From Sphingopyxis sp. USTB-05 (GTDB lineage Bacteria > Pseudomonadota > Alphaproteobacteria > Sphingomonadales > Sphingomonadaceae), in the NCBI RefSeq assembly GCF_023822045.1, contig NZ_CP084712.1, forward strand, positions 3,348,001-3,412,000: a stretch of DNA of 64,000 nt, given 5' to 3'. The translations under genes were made by a program, and so were the position numbers. This document shows, one piece after another, positions 8,351-17,586 of the stretch. Position 1 is the stretch's first letter; every line of letters starts with the position of its first letter. The notes beneath the pieces are model-generated. The model was not told where the DNA came from and made no database searches. It worked only from the letters and a program-made list of their open reading frames with translations.

Positions 8351-9228
8351 TGCGTAGCCTCGCCATCACGGCGACGTTGCTCCTCTCGGGCTGCGCCAGC
8401 GCGCCGGCCGAGGTGGCGGCGGTCCCGGCTCCGCCCGCAACGGCGGCCCCCGCTGAAGCCGCAAAGCCGCCCGTCGCGCTGCAATATCTCTATGGCTCGC
8501 CCGAAGCCGCGGTTGCAGTGCGCGCGACCAATGCGCGGATCGCCGATTATGGCGTGTGGCGGATCAAGCAGCGCCCGAAGGACAGCGTTGTGCTGGCGGC
8601 CGGGGCGTCGATCGACGCGCCGACGTTCGAGCCGTGCGGCGACAAGCCCTTCGCTGCGGTCTTCGACGCCGACGAAACGTTGATCTGGAACCTCGGCCCG
8701 ATGCGGCATTTTGCCGAAAAGGGCACCGGCTTTGACCTCAAGGTCTGGGATCAGTGGGAAAAGACCGGCGCCGGCAAGGCGATCGCGATGCCCGGCACGG
8801 TCGAGATGGTGAACCGGCTCCGCGCTGCGGGCATCACCGTCATCGCCAACACCAACCGCAGCGCCGCCAATGCCAAGGGCAGCGAAGATACGCTCCGCGC
8901 CGCCGGGCTCGGCGAGTTCAAGCATGGCGAGACGTTGTTCCTGATGGGCGACGACGCCGGCGGGTCGAGCAAGGACCCGCGCCGCGCGACAATCGCCTCG
9001 AAATATTGCGTGATCATCCTCGGCGGCGACCAGCTTGGCGATTTCAGCCAGCAGTTCAACGTGAAGGATCTGCCCGCCGCGCAGCGCATGGCGCTCGCCA
9101 CCAGCGCGGGCGCCATCGCACTCTGGGACAAGGGCTGGTTCCTTTTTCCCAACCCCGTCTATGGCCCGTGGGAAAAACTGGGCTGGGGCGACGCCTTCCC
9201 CTCCGACAAGCAATGGGAGCCTAACTGA
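8350..9228 (+). CDS. class C acid phosphatase lipoprotein (e(P4) family)
   Basis: A 292-residue HAD-superfamily acid phosphatase. A short lipoprotein signal ends in LLLSGC, so it is probably anchored in the periplasm through a lipidated Cys. The catalytic motif [13 protein letters not shown] corresponds to the DDDD-type DxDET motif of class C phosphatases; NTNRSA and [10 protein letters not shown] are motifs II and IV. Relatives dephosphorylate nucleotides such as NMN. The ATG at 8350 shares its A with the scoA stop (TGATG); a GTG at 8347 is the alternative. Its stop is immediately followed by scoB, so it is translated from within the CoA-transferase operon. Confidence 0.85.
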   Translation: MRSLAITATLLLSGCASAPAEVAAVPAPPATAAPAEAAKPPVALQYLYGSPEAAVAVRATNARIADYGVWRIKQRPKDSVVLAAGASIDAPTFEPCGDKPFAAVFDADETLIWNLGPMRHFAEKGTGFDLKVWDQWEKTGAGKAIAMPGTVEMVNRLRAAGITVIANTNRSAANAKGSEDTLRAAGLGEFKHGETLFLMGDDAGGSSKDPRRATIASKYCVIILGGDQLGDFSQQFNVKDLPAAQRMALATSAGAIALWDKGWFLFPNPVYGPWEKLGWGDAFPSDKQWEPN

Positions 9229-9229
9229 C

Positions 9230-9865
9230 ATGGCCTGGACGCGTGATGACATAGCGGCGCGCGCCGCGAAGGAGCTGCAGGACGGCTATTACGTCAACCT
9301 CGGCATCGGCATCCCGACGCTCGTCGCGAATCATATCCCGGCGGGGATGACCGTGACGTTGCAGTCGGAAAACGGCATGCTCGGCATCGGGCCCTTTCCG
9401 TATGAAGGCGATGAAGATCCCGACCTGATCAATGCGGGCAAGCAGACGATCAGCGAATTGCCGCAGTCGGCCTATTTCTCGTCGAGCGACAGCTTTGCGA
9501 TGATCCGCGGCGGGCATATCGACCTCACCGTATTGGGGGCGATGGAGATCGCCGAAAATGGCGACATCGCCAACTGGATGATCCCCGGAAAGATGATCAA
9601 GGGCATGGGCGGCGCGATGGACCTGGTCGCGGGCGTCAAGAAGATCATCGTGGTGATGGAACATAATGCCAAGGACGGCAGCCCCAAGTTCATCCCCGAA
9701 TGCACGCTGCCGCTGACCGGCAAGAATGTCGTCGACATGATCATCACCGACCTCGCGGTGTTCAAGCGCGACAATCATGACAGCCCGTTCAAGCTGATCG
9801 AATTGGCGCCGGGCGTCACCGCCGAGGAAGTCGCGGAAAAAACGACGGCGCATTATATTGCATAA
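9230..9865 (+). CDS. scoB: 3-oxoacid CoA-transferase, subunit B
   Basis: A 211-residue class I CoA-transferase beta subunit starting [16 protein letters not shown]. It contains the catalytic motif QSENGMLG, with the covalent-intermediate Glu at residue 47, and GLVGAMEIAE-like and [15 protein letters not shown] segments typical of the family. It pairs with ScoA (7640-8350). The C-terminal [17 protein letters not shown] is repeated in degenerate form after the next gene, at 10308-10361. The stop overlaps the TTG start of the following membrane protein by 8 nt. Confidence 0.92.
   Translation: MAWTRDDIAARAAKELQDGYYVNLGIGIPTLVANHIPAGMTVTLQSENGMLGIGPFPYEGDEDPDLINAGKQTISELPQSAYFSSSDSFAMIRGGHIDLTVLGAMEIAENGDIANWMIPGKMIKGMGGAMDLVAGVKKIIVVMEHNAKDGSPKFIPECTLPLTGKNVVDMIITDLAVFKRDNHDSPFKLIELAPGVTAEEVAEKTTAHYIA
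9812..9862 (+). repeat. direct repeat, left copy (scoB 3' end)
   Basis: Seventeen codons at the end of scoB, encoding [17 protein letters not shown]. The related copy is at 10308-10361. The two copies are about 500 bp apart and in the same orientation. Confidence 0.65.
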
Positions 9866-10307
9866 TGTTGCGGCCAATCCCGGGACCACCTGGCTGATTG
9901 TCGGCGGGTGGCTGTCGGTCCTGGCCGCGCTGCTTCATATTGCCTGCATTTTCGGCGGCCCCGACTGGTATCGTTTTTTCGGCGCGGGCGAAGGCATGGC
10001 GCGCGCGGCAGCGCGCGGCGATCTGCGGCCGACGCTGATCACGCTGGCAATTGGTGCCATCCTGCTTGTCTGGGCCGCTTATGCCTTTTCGGGAGCCGGC
10101 TCGCTCCCGCGTCTGCCCTTGCTGCGGACGGGGCTGATCGTCATCGCCGCCATCTATCTGCTCCGCGGGCTCATTTTCGTACCGCTCCATATGTGGCGGC
10201 CGCAACATAGCGACAGTTTCGCGATCTGGTCGTCGCTGATCGTCCTTGTCTATGGTGCGGTTTACGCCGCCGGGACGTTCAAGGCGTGGCGCCATCTTGC
10301 ACCCTGA
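9858..10307 (+). CDS. four-helix hypothetical membrane protein
   Basis: A 149-residue protein with about four transmembrane helices ([60 protein letters not shown] and [19 protein letters not shown]). The family is not recognised. No ATG is in frame near the beginning; TTG at 9858, inside the last codons of scoB, is the best start and implies translational coupling. The gene sits between scoB and a second copy of the scoB 3' end, so it may be a later arrival in the operon. Confidence 0.7.
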   Translation: MHNVAANPGTTWLIVGGWLSVLAALLHIACIFGGPDWYRFFGAGEGMARAAARGDLRPTLITLAIGAILLVWAAYAFSGAGSLPRLPLLRTGLIVIAAIYLLRGLIFVPLHMWRPQHSDSFAIWSSLIVLVYGAVYAAGTFKAWRHLAP

Positions 10308-10361
10308 GGGGTGACGGCCGCGGAAGTCGCGGCTAAGACGGCCGCCAATTACGAGGTCGCA
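10308..10361 (+). pseudogene. remnant of a scoB 3' end
   Basis: Directly after the stop of the membrane protein gene, 18 codons read GVTAAEVAAKTAANYEVA, closely matching the C-terminus of ScoB ([17 protein letters not shown]) and of CoA-transferase B subunits in general. There is no start codon or rest of the gene. The similarity is at both DNA and protein level, so it is unlikely to be chance. It is read as the leftover end of an ancestral or duplicated scoB. Confidence 0.65.
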
Positions 10362-10377
10362 GTCCAATCGAGAGTCA

Positions 10378-11658
10378 ATGAAGCGGGTTTTTGTTTTTCT
10401 GATCGTGGCCGCCGCGCTGGTGGCCGCCGGCTGGCTTGGCATTCACGCCCTTGGCGGCAACCACCCGCTTGCGAGCGTACCGATCCCGATTTCGGCGCCC
10501 GAGAACCTGCCCGACACGCCCGCCGAATGGCGCGGCCGCATCGACTATCGCGCACTCGACCGGCAACTCGCCGCCCTGTCGCAGCGTCCCGAGATGGCAG
10601 GGCTGGCGGTGGCCGTGGTCGAAGACGGAAAACTCAGCTTCGTGCGCACCTATGGCGTTTCCGACGCCTCGACCGGTGCACCCGTAACGGCGCAAACGCT
10701 GTTTCGCTGGGCCTCGGTTTCCAAGACCGCAACGGGCGTTCTCGCTGCCGCGTTGGCCAACGACGGCTCGCTCGACCTGAACCGCCCGGTCGCGAGTTGG
10801 GGCACATCGCTGCGCCTGCCCCGCGGCGCCGAGGCGCACGTCACGCTGGACCAGCTATTGGCCCAGCGCACCGGCCTCACCAAAAACGCCTATGACGAGA
10901 AACTGGAGGAAGGGCAGGATCCGGCCGCGCTGCGCGCCAGCCTTGCCGCGGCACCGCTGCAATGTGATCCCGGGACGTGCCATACCTATCAGAATGTCGC
11001 TTTCGACACCGCGAGCGAGATATTGGGCAAGGCCGCGAACGAGCCTTTCGCCGACGCGGTCGAGGACCGTTTTTTCCGCCCGCTCGGCATGGTCAGCGCA
11101 GGCTATGGAAGGGATCGGCTGACAAGCGCAAAGGATTGGGCGAAGCCGCACCGCGGCGCGCAGATCCGCCCGATCAAGGAAGCCTATTGGCGCGTCCCCG
11201 CCGCCGCAGGGGTCGAAAGCGATATCGTCGATTTCGCCAAATGGATGCAGGCCATGATGGGGAAGCGCCCCGACGTGCTGCCGGATCCGGTGTTGCAGCT
11301 TGCCCACCACCCGCGCGTCGGCACCGGACGGCTTTATGGCGGCACCTTGCGGGCCGCGACGGGTGACGCGGGTTATGGCCTTGGCTGGCGGAGCTTTACC
11401 TATGCCGGCAACCGACTCGAAGGCCATTCGGGCGCGGTCGAGGGATATCGCGCGACGATGATCTTCGAACCCGCGACGCGGACGGGCGTCGTGGCGCTGT
11501 GGAACAGCGATTGGGGATTTCCGTTCCGTATCCCGTTCACGGTGATCGACAGCTATCACAAACGCGACGACGCAGGCTGGCTCGACCTGAGCGAACTGCC
11601 ACAGCCGACAGCCGCCACCGCGAAGCCCAGACCGGCCACCGCAGATCCGAAAGGGTAA
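10378..11658 (+). CDS. class C beta-lactamase-like serine hydrolase
   Basis: A 426-residue protein with an N-terminal hydrophobic anchor or uncleaved signal (VFVFLIVAAALVAAGWLGI) and a beta-lactamase/transpeptidase-like domain. The catalytic SxxK is SVSK at residues 113-116, the Tyr motif is YQN at 204-206, and a GHSG near residue 360 replaces the KTG. Such proteins include esterases, D-aminopeptidases and penicillin-binding proteins, so activity on a beta-lactam cannot be concluded. The C-terminus is Ala/Pro/Thr-rich. It is probably periplasmic. Confidence 0.87.
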   Translation: MKRVFVFLIVAAALVAAGWLGIHALGGNHPLASVPIPISAPENLPDTPAEWRGRIDYRALDRQLAALSQRPEMAGLAVAVVEDGKLSFVRTYGVSDASTGAPVTAQTLFRWASVSKTATGVLAAALANDGSLDLNRPVASWGTSLRLPRGAEAHVTLDQLLAQRTGLTKNAYDEKLEEGQDPAALRASLAAAPLQCDPGTCHTYQNVAFDTASEILGKAANEPFADAVEDRFFRPLGMVSAGYGRDRLTSAKDWAKPHRGAQIRPIKEAYWRVPAAAGVESDIVDFAKWMQAMMGKRPDVLPDPVLQLAHHPRVGTGRLYGGTLRAATGDAGYGLGWRSFTYAGNRLEGHSGAVEGYRATMIFEPATRTGVVALWNSDWGFPFRIPFTVIDSYHKRDDAGWLDLSELPQPTAATAKPRPATADPKG

Positions 11659-11724
11659 CTGGCTTTCCCCACGTCCGCCGCCTGTGTATGAGGCGCGCGG
11701 ACAAGGCCGGGAGGAGATTGATCG

Positions 11725-12702
11725 ATGCGCGTGCTGCTGACCGGATCGTCGGGCTGGCTGGGGCGCTATCTCGCGCCGCTGCTCGCTGGAAACGGCCATG
11801 AGGTCACCGGGCTCGACGTCGTTCCCGGCGCGCACACGCAGGTGATCGGCACCGTCGCCGACCGCGCGCTGATCGACCGGACGATGGGCGAGCATGGCAT
11901 CGATGCGGTCATCCACGGCGGCGCGCTGCACAAGCCCGACATCGCGCGTTATCCGCGGCAGGCATTCGTCGACGTCAATGTCAGCGGCACGCTCAACCTG
12001 ATCGAGGCCGCGGTGGCCGCCGGCAACGACCGTTTCCTTTTTACCTCGACGACGTCGCTGATGATCCGCAGCGACGTGCGCGCCGGCGCAGGCGCGGCGG
12101 GCGCCTGGTGGATGGACGAGGATTTCGGTCCGATCGAACCGCGCAACATTTACGGGATCACCAAGCTTGCGGCCGAGCAGGCATGCAAGCTGGTCCACCG
12201 CGAGCATGGCATCGCCGCGCTGATCCTGCGTACCGGCCGTTTCTTCCCCGAGGATGACGACACGCATGCCGTGCCGAGCGGTCCGAACCTGAAAGCGAAT
12301 GAGCTGCTCAATCGCCGCCTGACCGTCGAGGATGCCGCCGCGGCGCATCTCGCTGCGCTCGAGGCCGCGCCGTCGATCGGTTGCGACACCTTCATCCTCT
12401 CCGCCCCGCCGCCCTTCGCGCGCGAGGAAGCCGAGGAGCTCGCCCGCGATGCGCGCGCCGTCATCGCACGCCACTATCCAGACGCGGCCGACCTTTATGC
12501 CGCCAAGGGGTGGGTGCTCCCGGAAATCATCGACCGCGTTTACGATCCGTCGCGCGCCGAGCGTCGCTTCGGCTGGCGCGCCGCGACCGATTTCGGCAGC
12601 GTGCTCGCGGCGCTGCGCGAGGGCGCCGAGCTGCCCTTTGCACACGATCCCGACTATACCTCGCCCATCATCGCACAGGAGCGCCAAGCATGTATGTGCT
12701 GA
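11725..12702 (+). CDS. NAD-dependent epimerase/dehydratase family protein
   Basis: A 325-residue extended short-chain dehydrogenase. The N-terminal TGSSGWLGRYL is the NAD(P)-binding GxxGxxG motif, and YGITKLAAEQ supplies the catalytic Tyr and Lys; FTSTTSLM provides the Ser/Thr. It probably acts on a nucleotide sugar or similar substrate, but nothing nearby identifies it. GGGAGGAGATTG precedes the ATG. The last 13 nt overlap the start of the GST gene in another frame. Confidence 0.87.
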   Translation: MRVLLTGSSGWLGRYLAPLLAGNGHEVTGLDVVPGAHTQVIGTVADRALIDRTMGEHGIDAVIHGGALHKPDIARYPRQAFVDVNVSGTLNLIEAAVAAGNDRFLFTSTTSLMIRSDVRAGAGAAGAWWMDEDFGPIEPRNIYGITKLAAEQACKLVHREHGIAALILRTGRFFPEDDDTHAVPSGPNLKANELLNRRLTVEDAAAAHLAALEAAPSIGCDTFILSAPPPFAREEAEELARDARAVIARHYPDAADLYAAKGWVLPEIIDRVYDPSRAERRFGWRAATDFGSVLAALREGAELPFAHDPDYTSPIIAQERQACMC

Positions 12703-13370
12703 TCACCGCCAACCGCAATTATTCGAGCTGGTCGCTCCGCCCGTGGATGCTGATGCGCGCGCTGGGCATCGCGTTCGAAGACCAGATCGAACCCTTCAGC
12801 AACCCGATCAACTATGACGAGTTTCGAAGCTTTTCGCCGACGGGGCAAGTGCCCGCATTGCTCGACGAAGGGCGGACGGTTTACGACTCGCTCGGCATCA
12901 CACTCTACCTCGCCGATCGGCATGACGGCCTGTGGCCGACCGACCCCGATGCGCGCGCCTGGGCGCAATGCGCGGCGGCGGAGATGCACAGCGGCTTTTC
13001 GGCGCTGCGCAACGATTGCACGATGAACGTCGGCGTTCGCGTCACGCCCAAGCCTCCGTCGGGGGCGCTGCGGCTCGACGTCGCACGTATCCGCGAATTG
13101 TTCGCCGAGGGCCTGTCGCGCTTTGGCGGCCCCTTCCTCGCGGGCGACCGCTTTACCGCAGTCGATGCCTTCTTTGCCCCTGTCGCCTTTCGCATCCGGA
13201 CCTATGGCCTCGACGTTGGCGCCGGACAGGCGTGGGTCGACCATATGCTCGCACATCCGGCGATGCAGGACTGGGAACGGCAGGCGCTGGCCGAAAGCTG
13301 GCGGGAGGAAAGCCATGAGGCAGAGCTGATGGCGGCCGGCGCGATTACCGCCGACTATCGAACAGCCTAA
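12690..13370 (+). CDS. glutathione S-transferase family protein
   Basis: A 226-residue GST. The thioredoxin-like N-terminal domain begins MYVLITANRNYSSWSLRPW, where the Ser after the Asn-Tyr is in the position of the GSH-activating residue; SPTGQVPALLDEG carries the conserved cis-Pro and YDSLGITLYLADR the glutathione gamma-Glu site. The helical C-terminal domain starts near residue 90. Its substrate is unknown. The start codon lies within the end of the epimerase gene. Confidence 0.88.
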   Translation: MYVLITANRNYSSWSLRPWMLMRALGIAFEDQIEPFSNPINYDEFRSFSPTGQVPALLDEGRTVYDSLGITLYLADRHDGLWPTDPDARAWAQCAAAEMHSGFSALRNDCTMNVGVRVTPKPPSGALRLDVARIRELFAEGLSRFGGPFLAGDRFTAVDAFFAPVAFRIRTYGLDVGAGQAWVDHMLAHPAMQDWERQALAESWREESHEAELMAAGAITADYRTA

Positions 13371-13383
13371 GCCCCCTATCCGT

Positions 13384-13458
13384 CGTCATTGCGAGCGTAG
13401 CGAAGCAATCTAGAGCGGTTACGCTACTCTGGATTGCTTCGCTGCGCTCGCAATGACG
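13384..13458. repeat. intergenic palindrome, type B
   Basis: A long inverted repeat with outer arms CGTCATTGCGAGCG and CGCTCGCAATGACG and inner arms GAAGCAATC / GATTGCTTC. It lies between the convergent GST and crtZ genes. A closely matching copy is at 29411-29487 inside the mod gene run. Confidence 0.85.
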
Positions 13459-13462
13459 GGAG

Positions 13463-13981
13463 TTAATCGACCAGCGCCTCGCGCACGACCGCGACTCCAG
13501 CCTCGCGTTGCGCCTTCAATTCGGCCTTCAGCTTCGCGGGATCGCGCGCGAAAACGAAACCGAAGCTCACGCCGCCTTCCTTGCCGATCGTCGCATGGTG
13601 GAGTTTGTGCGCCTGAACGAGCCGCTTTGCATAGCCGCGCCGCGGGACCCAGCGGAAATAGCGCTGGTGGACGAGCCCGTCGTGCACCAGCGTGTAGATG
13701 ATCCCGTAAAAGAGGATGCCGAGCCCGATCCAAGTCCCAGGCTCCCACGCATCCGCGCCCATGATCATCGGGCTGCCGACAACGAACATCGAAATGCTCA
13801 TCGCGGCGCCGACGAGGCCGAACAGATCGTTCTTTTCCAGCATCTTGTCGTGCGGCTCATGATGGTCGCGGTGCCATGCCCAGCCAAAGCCGTGCATGAT
13901 ATATTTATGGCTCGCCCAAGCGACCAACTCCATCGCCACGACGGTGGCGAGAATGAGCGCAAGGATGGCGAGCGTCGACAT
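13463..13981 (-). CDS. crtZ: beta-carotene hydroxylase
   Basis: A 172-residue membrane di-iron hydroxylase of the CrtZ type. The four histidine clusters appear in order: HKYIMH, HRDHHEPHD, HDGLVHQRY and HKLHHA. Several membrane helices surround them. CrtZ adds hydroxyl groups to the beta-ionone rings of carotenoids, giving zeaxanthin and, in sphingomonads, nostoxanthin precursors. No other carotenoid gene is in the window, so it is a detached pathway gene. It ends next to a palindrome and is divergent from leuC. Confidence 0.9.
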   Translation of the reverse strand: MSTLAILALILATVVAMELVAWASHKYIMHGFGWAWHRDHHEPHDKMLEKNDLFGLVGAAMSISMFVVGSPMIMGADAWEPGTWIGLGILFYGIIYTLVHDGLVHQRYFRWVPRRGYAKRLVQAHKLHHATIGKEGGVSFGFVFARDPAKLKAELKAQREAGVAVVREALVD

Positions 13982-14026
13982 GCGAGGGATTATAGAACGG
14001 TTACAGCGACCGCGCCATCACCTCTC

Positions 14027-14101
14027 CGTCGCCCCGGACTCGATCCGGGGTCCCGCTTGTCACCGTCGCAATGAGGGATGTCGGATCAAGTCCGGCATGA
14101 C
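14027..14101. repeat. intergenic palindrome, type A (degenerate)
   Basis: The left arm 14027-14057 matches the type A arm seen at 34175 almost exactly; the right arm (about 14080-14101) is shorter and diverged. It occupies the crtZ-leuC divergent region. Confidence 0.65.
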
Positions 14102-14189
14102 CAAAGAAGGCAGAAAACGGCGCGACCGAAAATTGCGTTTTTGATCGCCACTCGCTTGCATTGTTATGCCACAGGCTTAAGTGAACCGC

Positions 14190-15620
14190 ATGACTCGGCC
14201 CCGCACCCTTTATGAGAAAATCTGGGACGCGCATGTCGTCGAACAGCGCCCCGATGGAACCGCTCTGATCTTCATCGACCGCCACCTTGTCCATGAAGTC
14301 ACCAGCCCGCAGGCTTTTGCAGGGCTTCGCGCGACTGGCCGCACGGTGCGCCGCCCTGATCTGACGCTTGCGGTCCCCGACCATAATGTGCCGACGACGG
14401 CCCGGCTCGACGCGGCCGGACACAAGCTGCCGATCGCCGACCCTGAAAGCGCGGCGCAATTGGCGGCGCTCGAAAAGAATGCGCCTGAATTTGGCATCCG
14501 CTACATCGACGCTGTCGCGCCCGAACAGGGCATCGTGCATGTCGTCGGCCCCGAACAGGGCTTTTCGCTGCCCGGGACGACGATCGTCTGCGGTGACAGC
14601 CATACGGCCTGCCATGGCGGCATAGGCGCGCTCGCCTTCGGCATCGGGACAAGCGAGGTCGAGCATGTGCTCGCGACGCAGACCCTGCTGCTCCAGCCGT
14701 CGAAGACGATGGAAGTGCGCGTCGAGGGCGAAGTCGGCCCCGGCGTGTCGGCCAAGGACGTCATTCTCCACATCACCGGCGTGATCGGCGCTGCGGGCGG
14801 AACCGGACATGTCATCGAATATACCGGCAGCGCGATCCGCGCCTTGTCGGTCGAAGGGCGGCTGACCGTCAGCAATATGGCGATCGAGGGCGGCGCGCGC
14901 GCGGGCCTGATCGCGCCCGACGAGGTCACATTCGCATACCTCAAGGGCCGTCCCTATGCGCCGAAGGGCGCCGACTGGGATGCCGCAGTTGCATATTGGA
15001 AGAGCCTCACGACTGATTCGGGTGCGACCTACGACAAGGTGGTGGTCATCGACGCCGCGGACATCGCGCCGAGCGTCACCTGGGGCACCAGCCCCGAGGA
15101 TGTCGTGCCGATTACCGGCGTCGTGCCCGCCCCCGACAGTTTCGCCGATCCGTCGAAGCAAACCGCCGCCGCCAAATCGCTCGCCTATATGGGGCTCGAA
15201 CCCGGCACGCGGATGCAGGATGTGCCGATCGAGAATATCTTCATCGGCAGCTGTACCAACAGCCGCATCGAGGATCTGCGCGCCGCCGCGGCGGTGATCA
15301 AAGGCCGCCACAAGGCCGACAATGTCCGCTGGGCGATCGTCGTCCCCGGGTCGGGGCTGGTCAAGGCACAGGCCGAGGCCGAGGGGCTAGACCGCATCTT
15401 TACCGACGCCGGCCTCGAATGGCGCGAGCCCGGCTGCTCGGCCTGCCTCGCGATGAACCCCGACAAGGTGCCTGCAGGCGAACGCTGTGCCTCGACGAGC
15501 AACCGCAACTTCGTCGGCCGTCAGGGTCCGGGCGCGCGCACGCACCTCGTCAGCCCCGCGATGGCGGCGGCGGCGGCGGTGACGGGCAAGCTCACCGACG
15601 TCAGGGAGCTGATGGCATGA
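14190..15620 (+). CDS. leuC: 3-isopropylmalate dehydratase large subunit
   Basis: A 476-residue aconitase-superfamily enzyme that, with LeuD, isomerises 2- to 3-isopropylmalate in leucine synthesis. The start [40 protein letters not shown] and the [4Fe-4S] ligand motifs IGSCTNSR and [12 protein letters not shown] are all present. Length agrees with the family (about 470). An in-frame GTG lies at 14181, but ATG at 14190 gives the usual N-terminus. The stop overlaps the leuD start (ATGA). Confidence 0.96.
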   Translation: MTRPRTLYEKIWDAHVVEQRPDGTALIFIDRHLVHEVTSPQAFAGLRATGRTVRRPDLTLAVPDHNVPTTARLDAAGHKLPIADPESAAQLAALEKNAPEFGIRYIDAVAPEQGIVHVVGPEQGFSLPGTTIVCGDSHTACHGGIGALAFGIGTSEVEHVLATQTLLLQPSKTMEVRVEGEVGPGVSAKDVILHITGVIGAAGGTGHVIEYTGSAIRALSVEGRLTVSNMAIEGGARAGLIAPDEVTFAYLKGRPYAPKGADWDAAVAYWKSLTTDSGATYDKVVVIDAADIAPSVTWGTSPEDVVPITGVVPAPDSFADPSKQTAAAKSLAYMGLEPGTRMQDVPIENIFIGSCTNSRIEDLRAAAAVIKGRHKADNVRWAIVVPGSGLVKAQAEAEGLDRIFTDAGLEWREPGCSACLAMNPDKVPAGERCASTSNRNFVGRQGPGARTHLVSPAMAAAAAVTGKLTDVRELMA

Positions 15621-16207
15621 CCCCGCTCGACAAGGTCGAAGGCCGCGCGATCCCGTTCGGGCTCAAGAATGTCGACACCGACGTCATCATTCCAGCGCAC
15701 TGGCTGAAGACGACGACGCGCGAGGGCATGGGGCGCGGAGCGTTCGAGAGCCTGCGCGCCGATCCCGACAATCTGTTCGACAGCCCCGAATATAAGGGCG
15801 CGCCGATCCTGATCGCGGGCGACAATTTCGGTTGCGGGTCGAGCCGCGAACATGCCGCATGGGCGCTCGGCGACCTTGGCATCCGCGTCGTGATTGCCCC
15901 CTCCTACTCGGACATCTTCTCGGGCAACGCGGTGAAAAACGGCATTCTGCCCGTCGTCCTGCCCCAGGCGGCGATCGACCGGTTGATGGAGGTAGCGGCC
16001 ACGGACCCGGTGTTCGTCGATCTCGAGCATCAGACGGTGACGACGCAGTTCCAGGACCGCTTCACTTTCGAGATCGACCCGTTCCGCAAGATGTGCCTGC
16101 TCGAGGGGCTCGACGAAATTTCGCTGACCGAAAAGAGCGACGCGGCGATCGGCGCTTACGAAGCCAAACTCGACACCGAGCGGCCGTGGATGCGGCCCGC
16201 AGCATAA
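15617..16207 (+). CDS. leuD: 3-isopropylmalate dehydratase small subunit
   Basis: A 196-residue swivel subunit partner of LeuC. Family landmarks are [14 protein letters not shown] near residue 20, [17 protein letters not shown] at about 70-86 and [19 protein letters not shown] at about 94-112. It starts at the ATG that overlaps the leuC stop, implying coupled translation. It completes the second step of leucine synthesis; leuB and leuA are not in the window. Confidence 0.96.
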   Translation: MTPLDKVEGRAIPFGLKNVDTDVIIPAHWLKTTTREGMGRGAFESLRADPDNLFDSPEYKGAPILIAGDNFGCGSSREHAAWALGDLGIRVVIAPSYSDIFSGNAVKNGILPVVLPQAAIDRLMEVAATDPVFVDLEHQTVTTQFQDRFTFEIDPFRKMCLLEGLDEISLTEKSDAAIGAYEAKLDTERPWMRPAA

Positions 16208-16235
16208 GGCACGATAAACACCATAAGAGGAGAAG

Positions 16236-17234
16236 ATGATGAAGGCTCTCTTGTCGACCGCAACCGGCGGCCCCGAAACGCTCACTTTGGGCGAACTGCC
16301 ACGCCCCAGTGCGGGCAAGGGCCAGATCGTGATCGACGTGAAGGCCTGTGCGGTCAACTTCCCCGACGTGCTGATCATCGAGGATAAATATCAGTTCCGC
16401 CCCGAACGCCCCTTTGCACCCGGCGGCGAAGTCGCGGGGCTTGTCGCCGAAGTTGGCGAAGGTGTCACGGAGTTCCAGGTCGGCGACCGCGTAATCGCAG
16501 GCTGCGGCAACGGCGGCATGTCCGAGGCGGTCGCGGTTTCGGTGCATAATGTCTATCACCTCCCGGAAGCGCACGGCTTCGCGGAAGGTGCCTCCTTGCT
16601 GATGACCTATGGCACCAGCATCCACGCACTTGTCGATCGCGGTCACATCGAGGAAGGCGACACCCTGCTCGTTCTCGGCGCCTCGGGCGGTGTCGGCATC
16701 GCGGCGGTCGAACTCGGCAAGGCATTCGGCGCGCGCGTCGTCGCCGGCGTGTCGAGCGAAGAAAAGGCCGAAATCGCTCGGGCCGCAGGCGCCGACGATG
16801 TGGTCGTCTATGGCCGCCAGCCGTTCGACAAGGATCAGTCGAAAGAACTCGCGAACAAGTTCAAGGAAGCCGTCGGGCCCAATGGCGCGAACGTCATCTA
16901 TGACGCGGTCGGCGGCGACTATGCCGAGCCCGCGCTGCGCTCGATCGCGTGGGAGGGACGCTATCTCGTCGTCGGCTTCCCCGCGGGTATCCCGCGCCTG
17001 CCGCTCAACCTGACCTTGCTCAAGAGCTGCGACGTCGCCGGCGTGTTCTGGGGCGCCTTCGTGATGCGCGACCCAGTCCGCAACCGCGCCAATATCGCGC
17101 GGCTGTTCCAGCTGTGGGAACAGGGCAAAATCCAGCCGCGCGTCACCGAAAGCTTCAGCCTCGAAGACGGCGGCAAGGCGATTGCCAAGCTTGGCGACCG
17201 GACGGCGGTCGGCAAGCTGGTCATCACCATCTGA
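16236..17234 (+). CDS. NADPH:quinone oxidoreductase family protein
   Basis: A 332-residue medium-chain dehydrogenase/reductase of the zinc-free quinone reductase type. It shows ACAVNFPDVLI, PFAPGGEVAGLVAEVGEGV and the nucleotide-binding LVLGASGGVGIAAVELGKAFGA. No zinc-ligand Cys set is seen. Likely NADPH-dependent reduction of a quinone or enone. A strong ribosome binding site (AGAGGAGAAG) precedes the ATG. The next gene appears to begin inside its stop codon. Confidence 0.88.
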   Translation: MMKALLSTATGGPETLTLGELPRPSAGKGQIVIDVKACAVNFPDVLIIEDKYQFRPERPFAPGGEVAGLVAEVGEGVTEFQVGDRVIAGCGNGGMSEAVAVSVHNVYHLPEAHGFAEGASLLMTYGTSIHALVDRGHIEEGDTLLVLGASGGVGIAAVELGKAFGARVVAGVSSEEKAEIARAAGADDVVVYGRQPFDKDQSKELANKFKEAVGPNGANVIYDAVGGDYAEPALRSIAWEGRYLVVGFPAGIPRLPLNLTLLKSCDVAGVFWGAFVMRDPVRNRANIARLFQLWEQGKIQPRVTESFSLEDGGKAIAKLGDRTAVGKLVITI

Positions 17235-17512
17235 AATATCGCCCCGATCCCGCACTGACCGATGCGCTGCGCGCGCTCGCCGCATCGGGGCGGATCGAGG
17301 TCCGCGTGACGCCCGGCGCACGGCGCGACGAGGTTCGCGTCGAGGACGGCGCCGTGCAGGTCCGCGTCACCTCGCCGCCCGCCGACGGCGCCGCGAACGA
17401 CGCGGTTCTGCGGTTGCTCGCCGCCGTGCTCGGCTGCCCGCCGCGCGATTTGACACTGCTCCGCGGCGCGGCGGCCCGCGTCAAACTGATAGGAATTGCG
17501 ACGAGTCGATAG
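17231..17512 (+). CDS. DUF167 (YggU-like) protein, probable CTG start
   Basis: A small protein of about 93 residues with the DUF167 pattern: EVRVTPGARRDEV, VRVTSPPADGAANDAVLRLLA and DLTLLRGAAARVKLIGI. No ATG, GTG or TTG lies in frame near a suitable position; the only candidate of the right length is CTG at 17231, which overlaps the TGA of the quinone reductase as CTGA, in the way ATGA overlaps do. Function of DUF167 is unknown. A later GTG would remove the first conserved strand. Confidence 0.72.
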   Translation: MKYRPDPALTDALRALAASGRIEVRVTPGARRDEVRVEDGAVQVRVTSPPADGAANDAVLRLLAAVLGCPPRDLTLLRGAAARVKLIGIATSR

Positions 17513-17586
17513 CGCCGGGTTAACCAATTAGCAGGAGCCGCGCGCTATAGACGGAGGTAGGACTAGCTGGGGCCAGGGTTGGAGCA

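Noticed and set aside
10855..12687. A 610-codon minus-strand open frame
   Set aside because: Antisense to the serine hydrolase and epimerase genes, both with clear active-site motifs.
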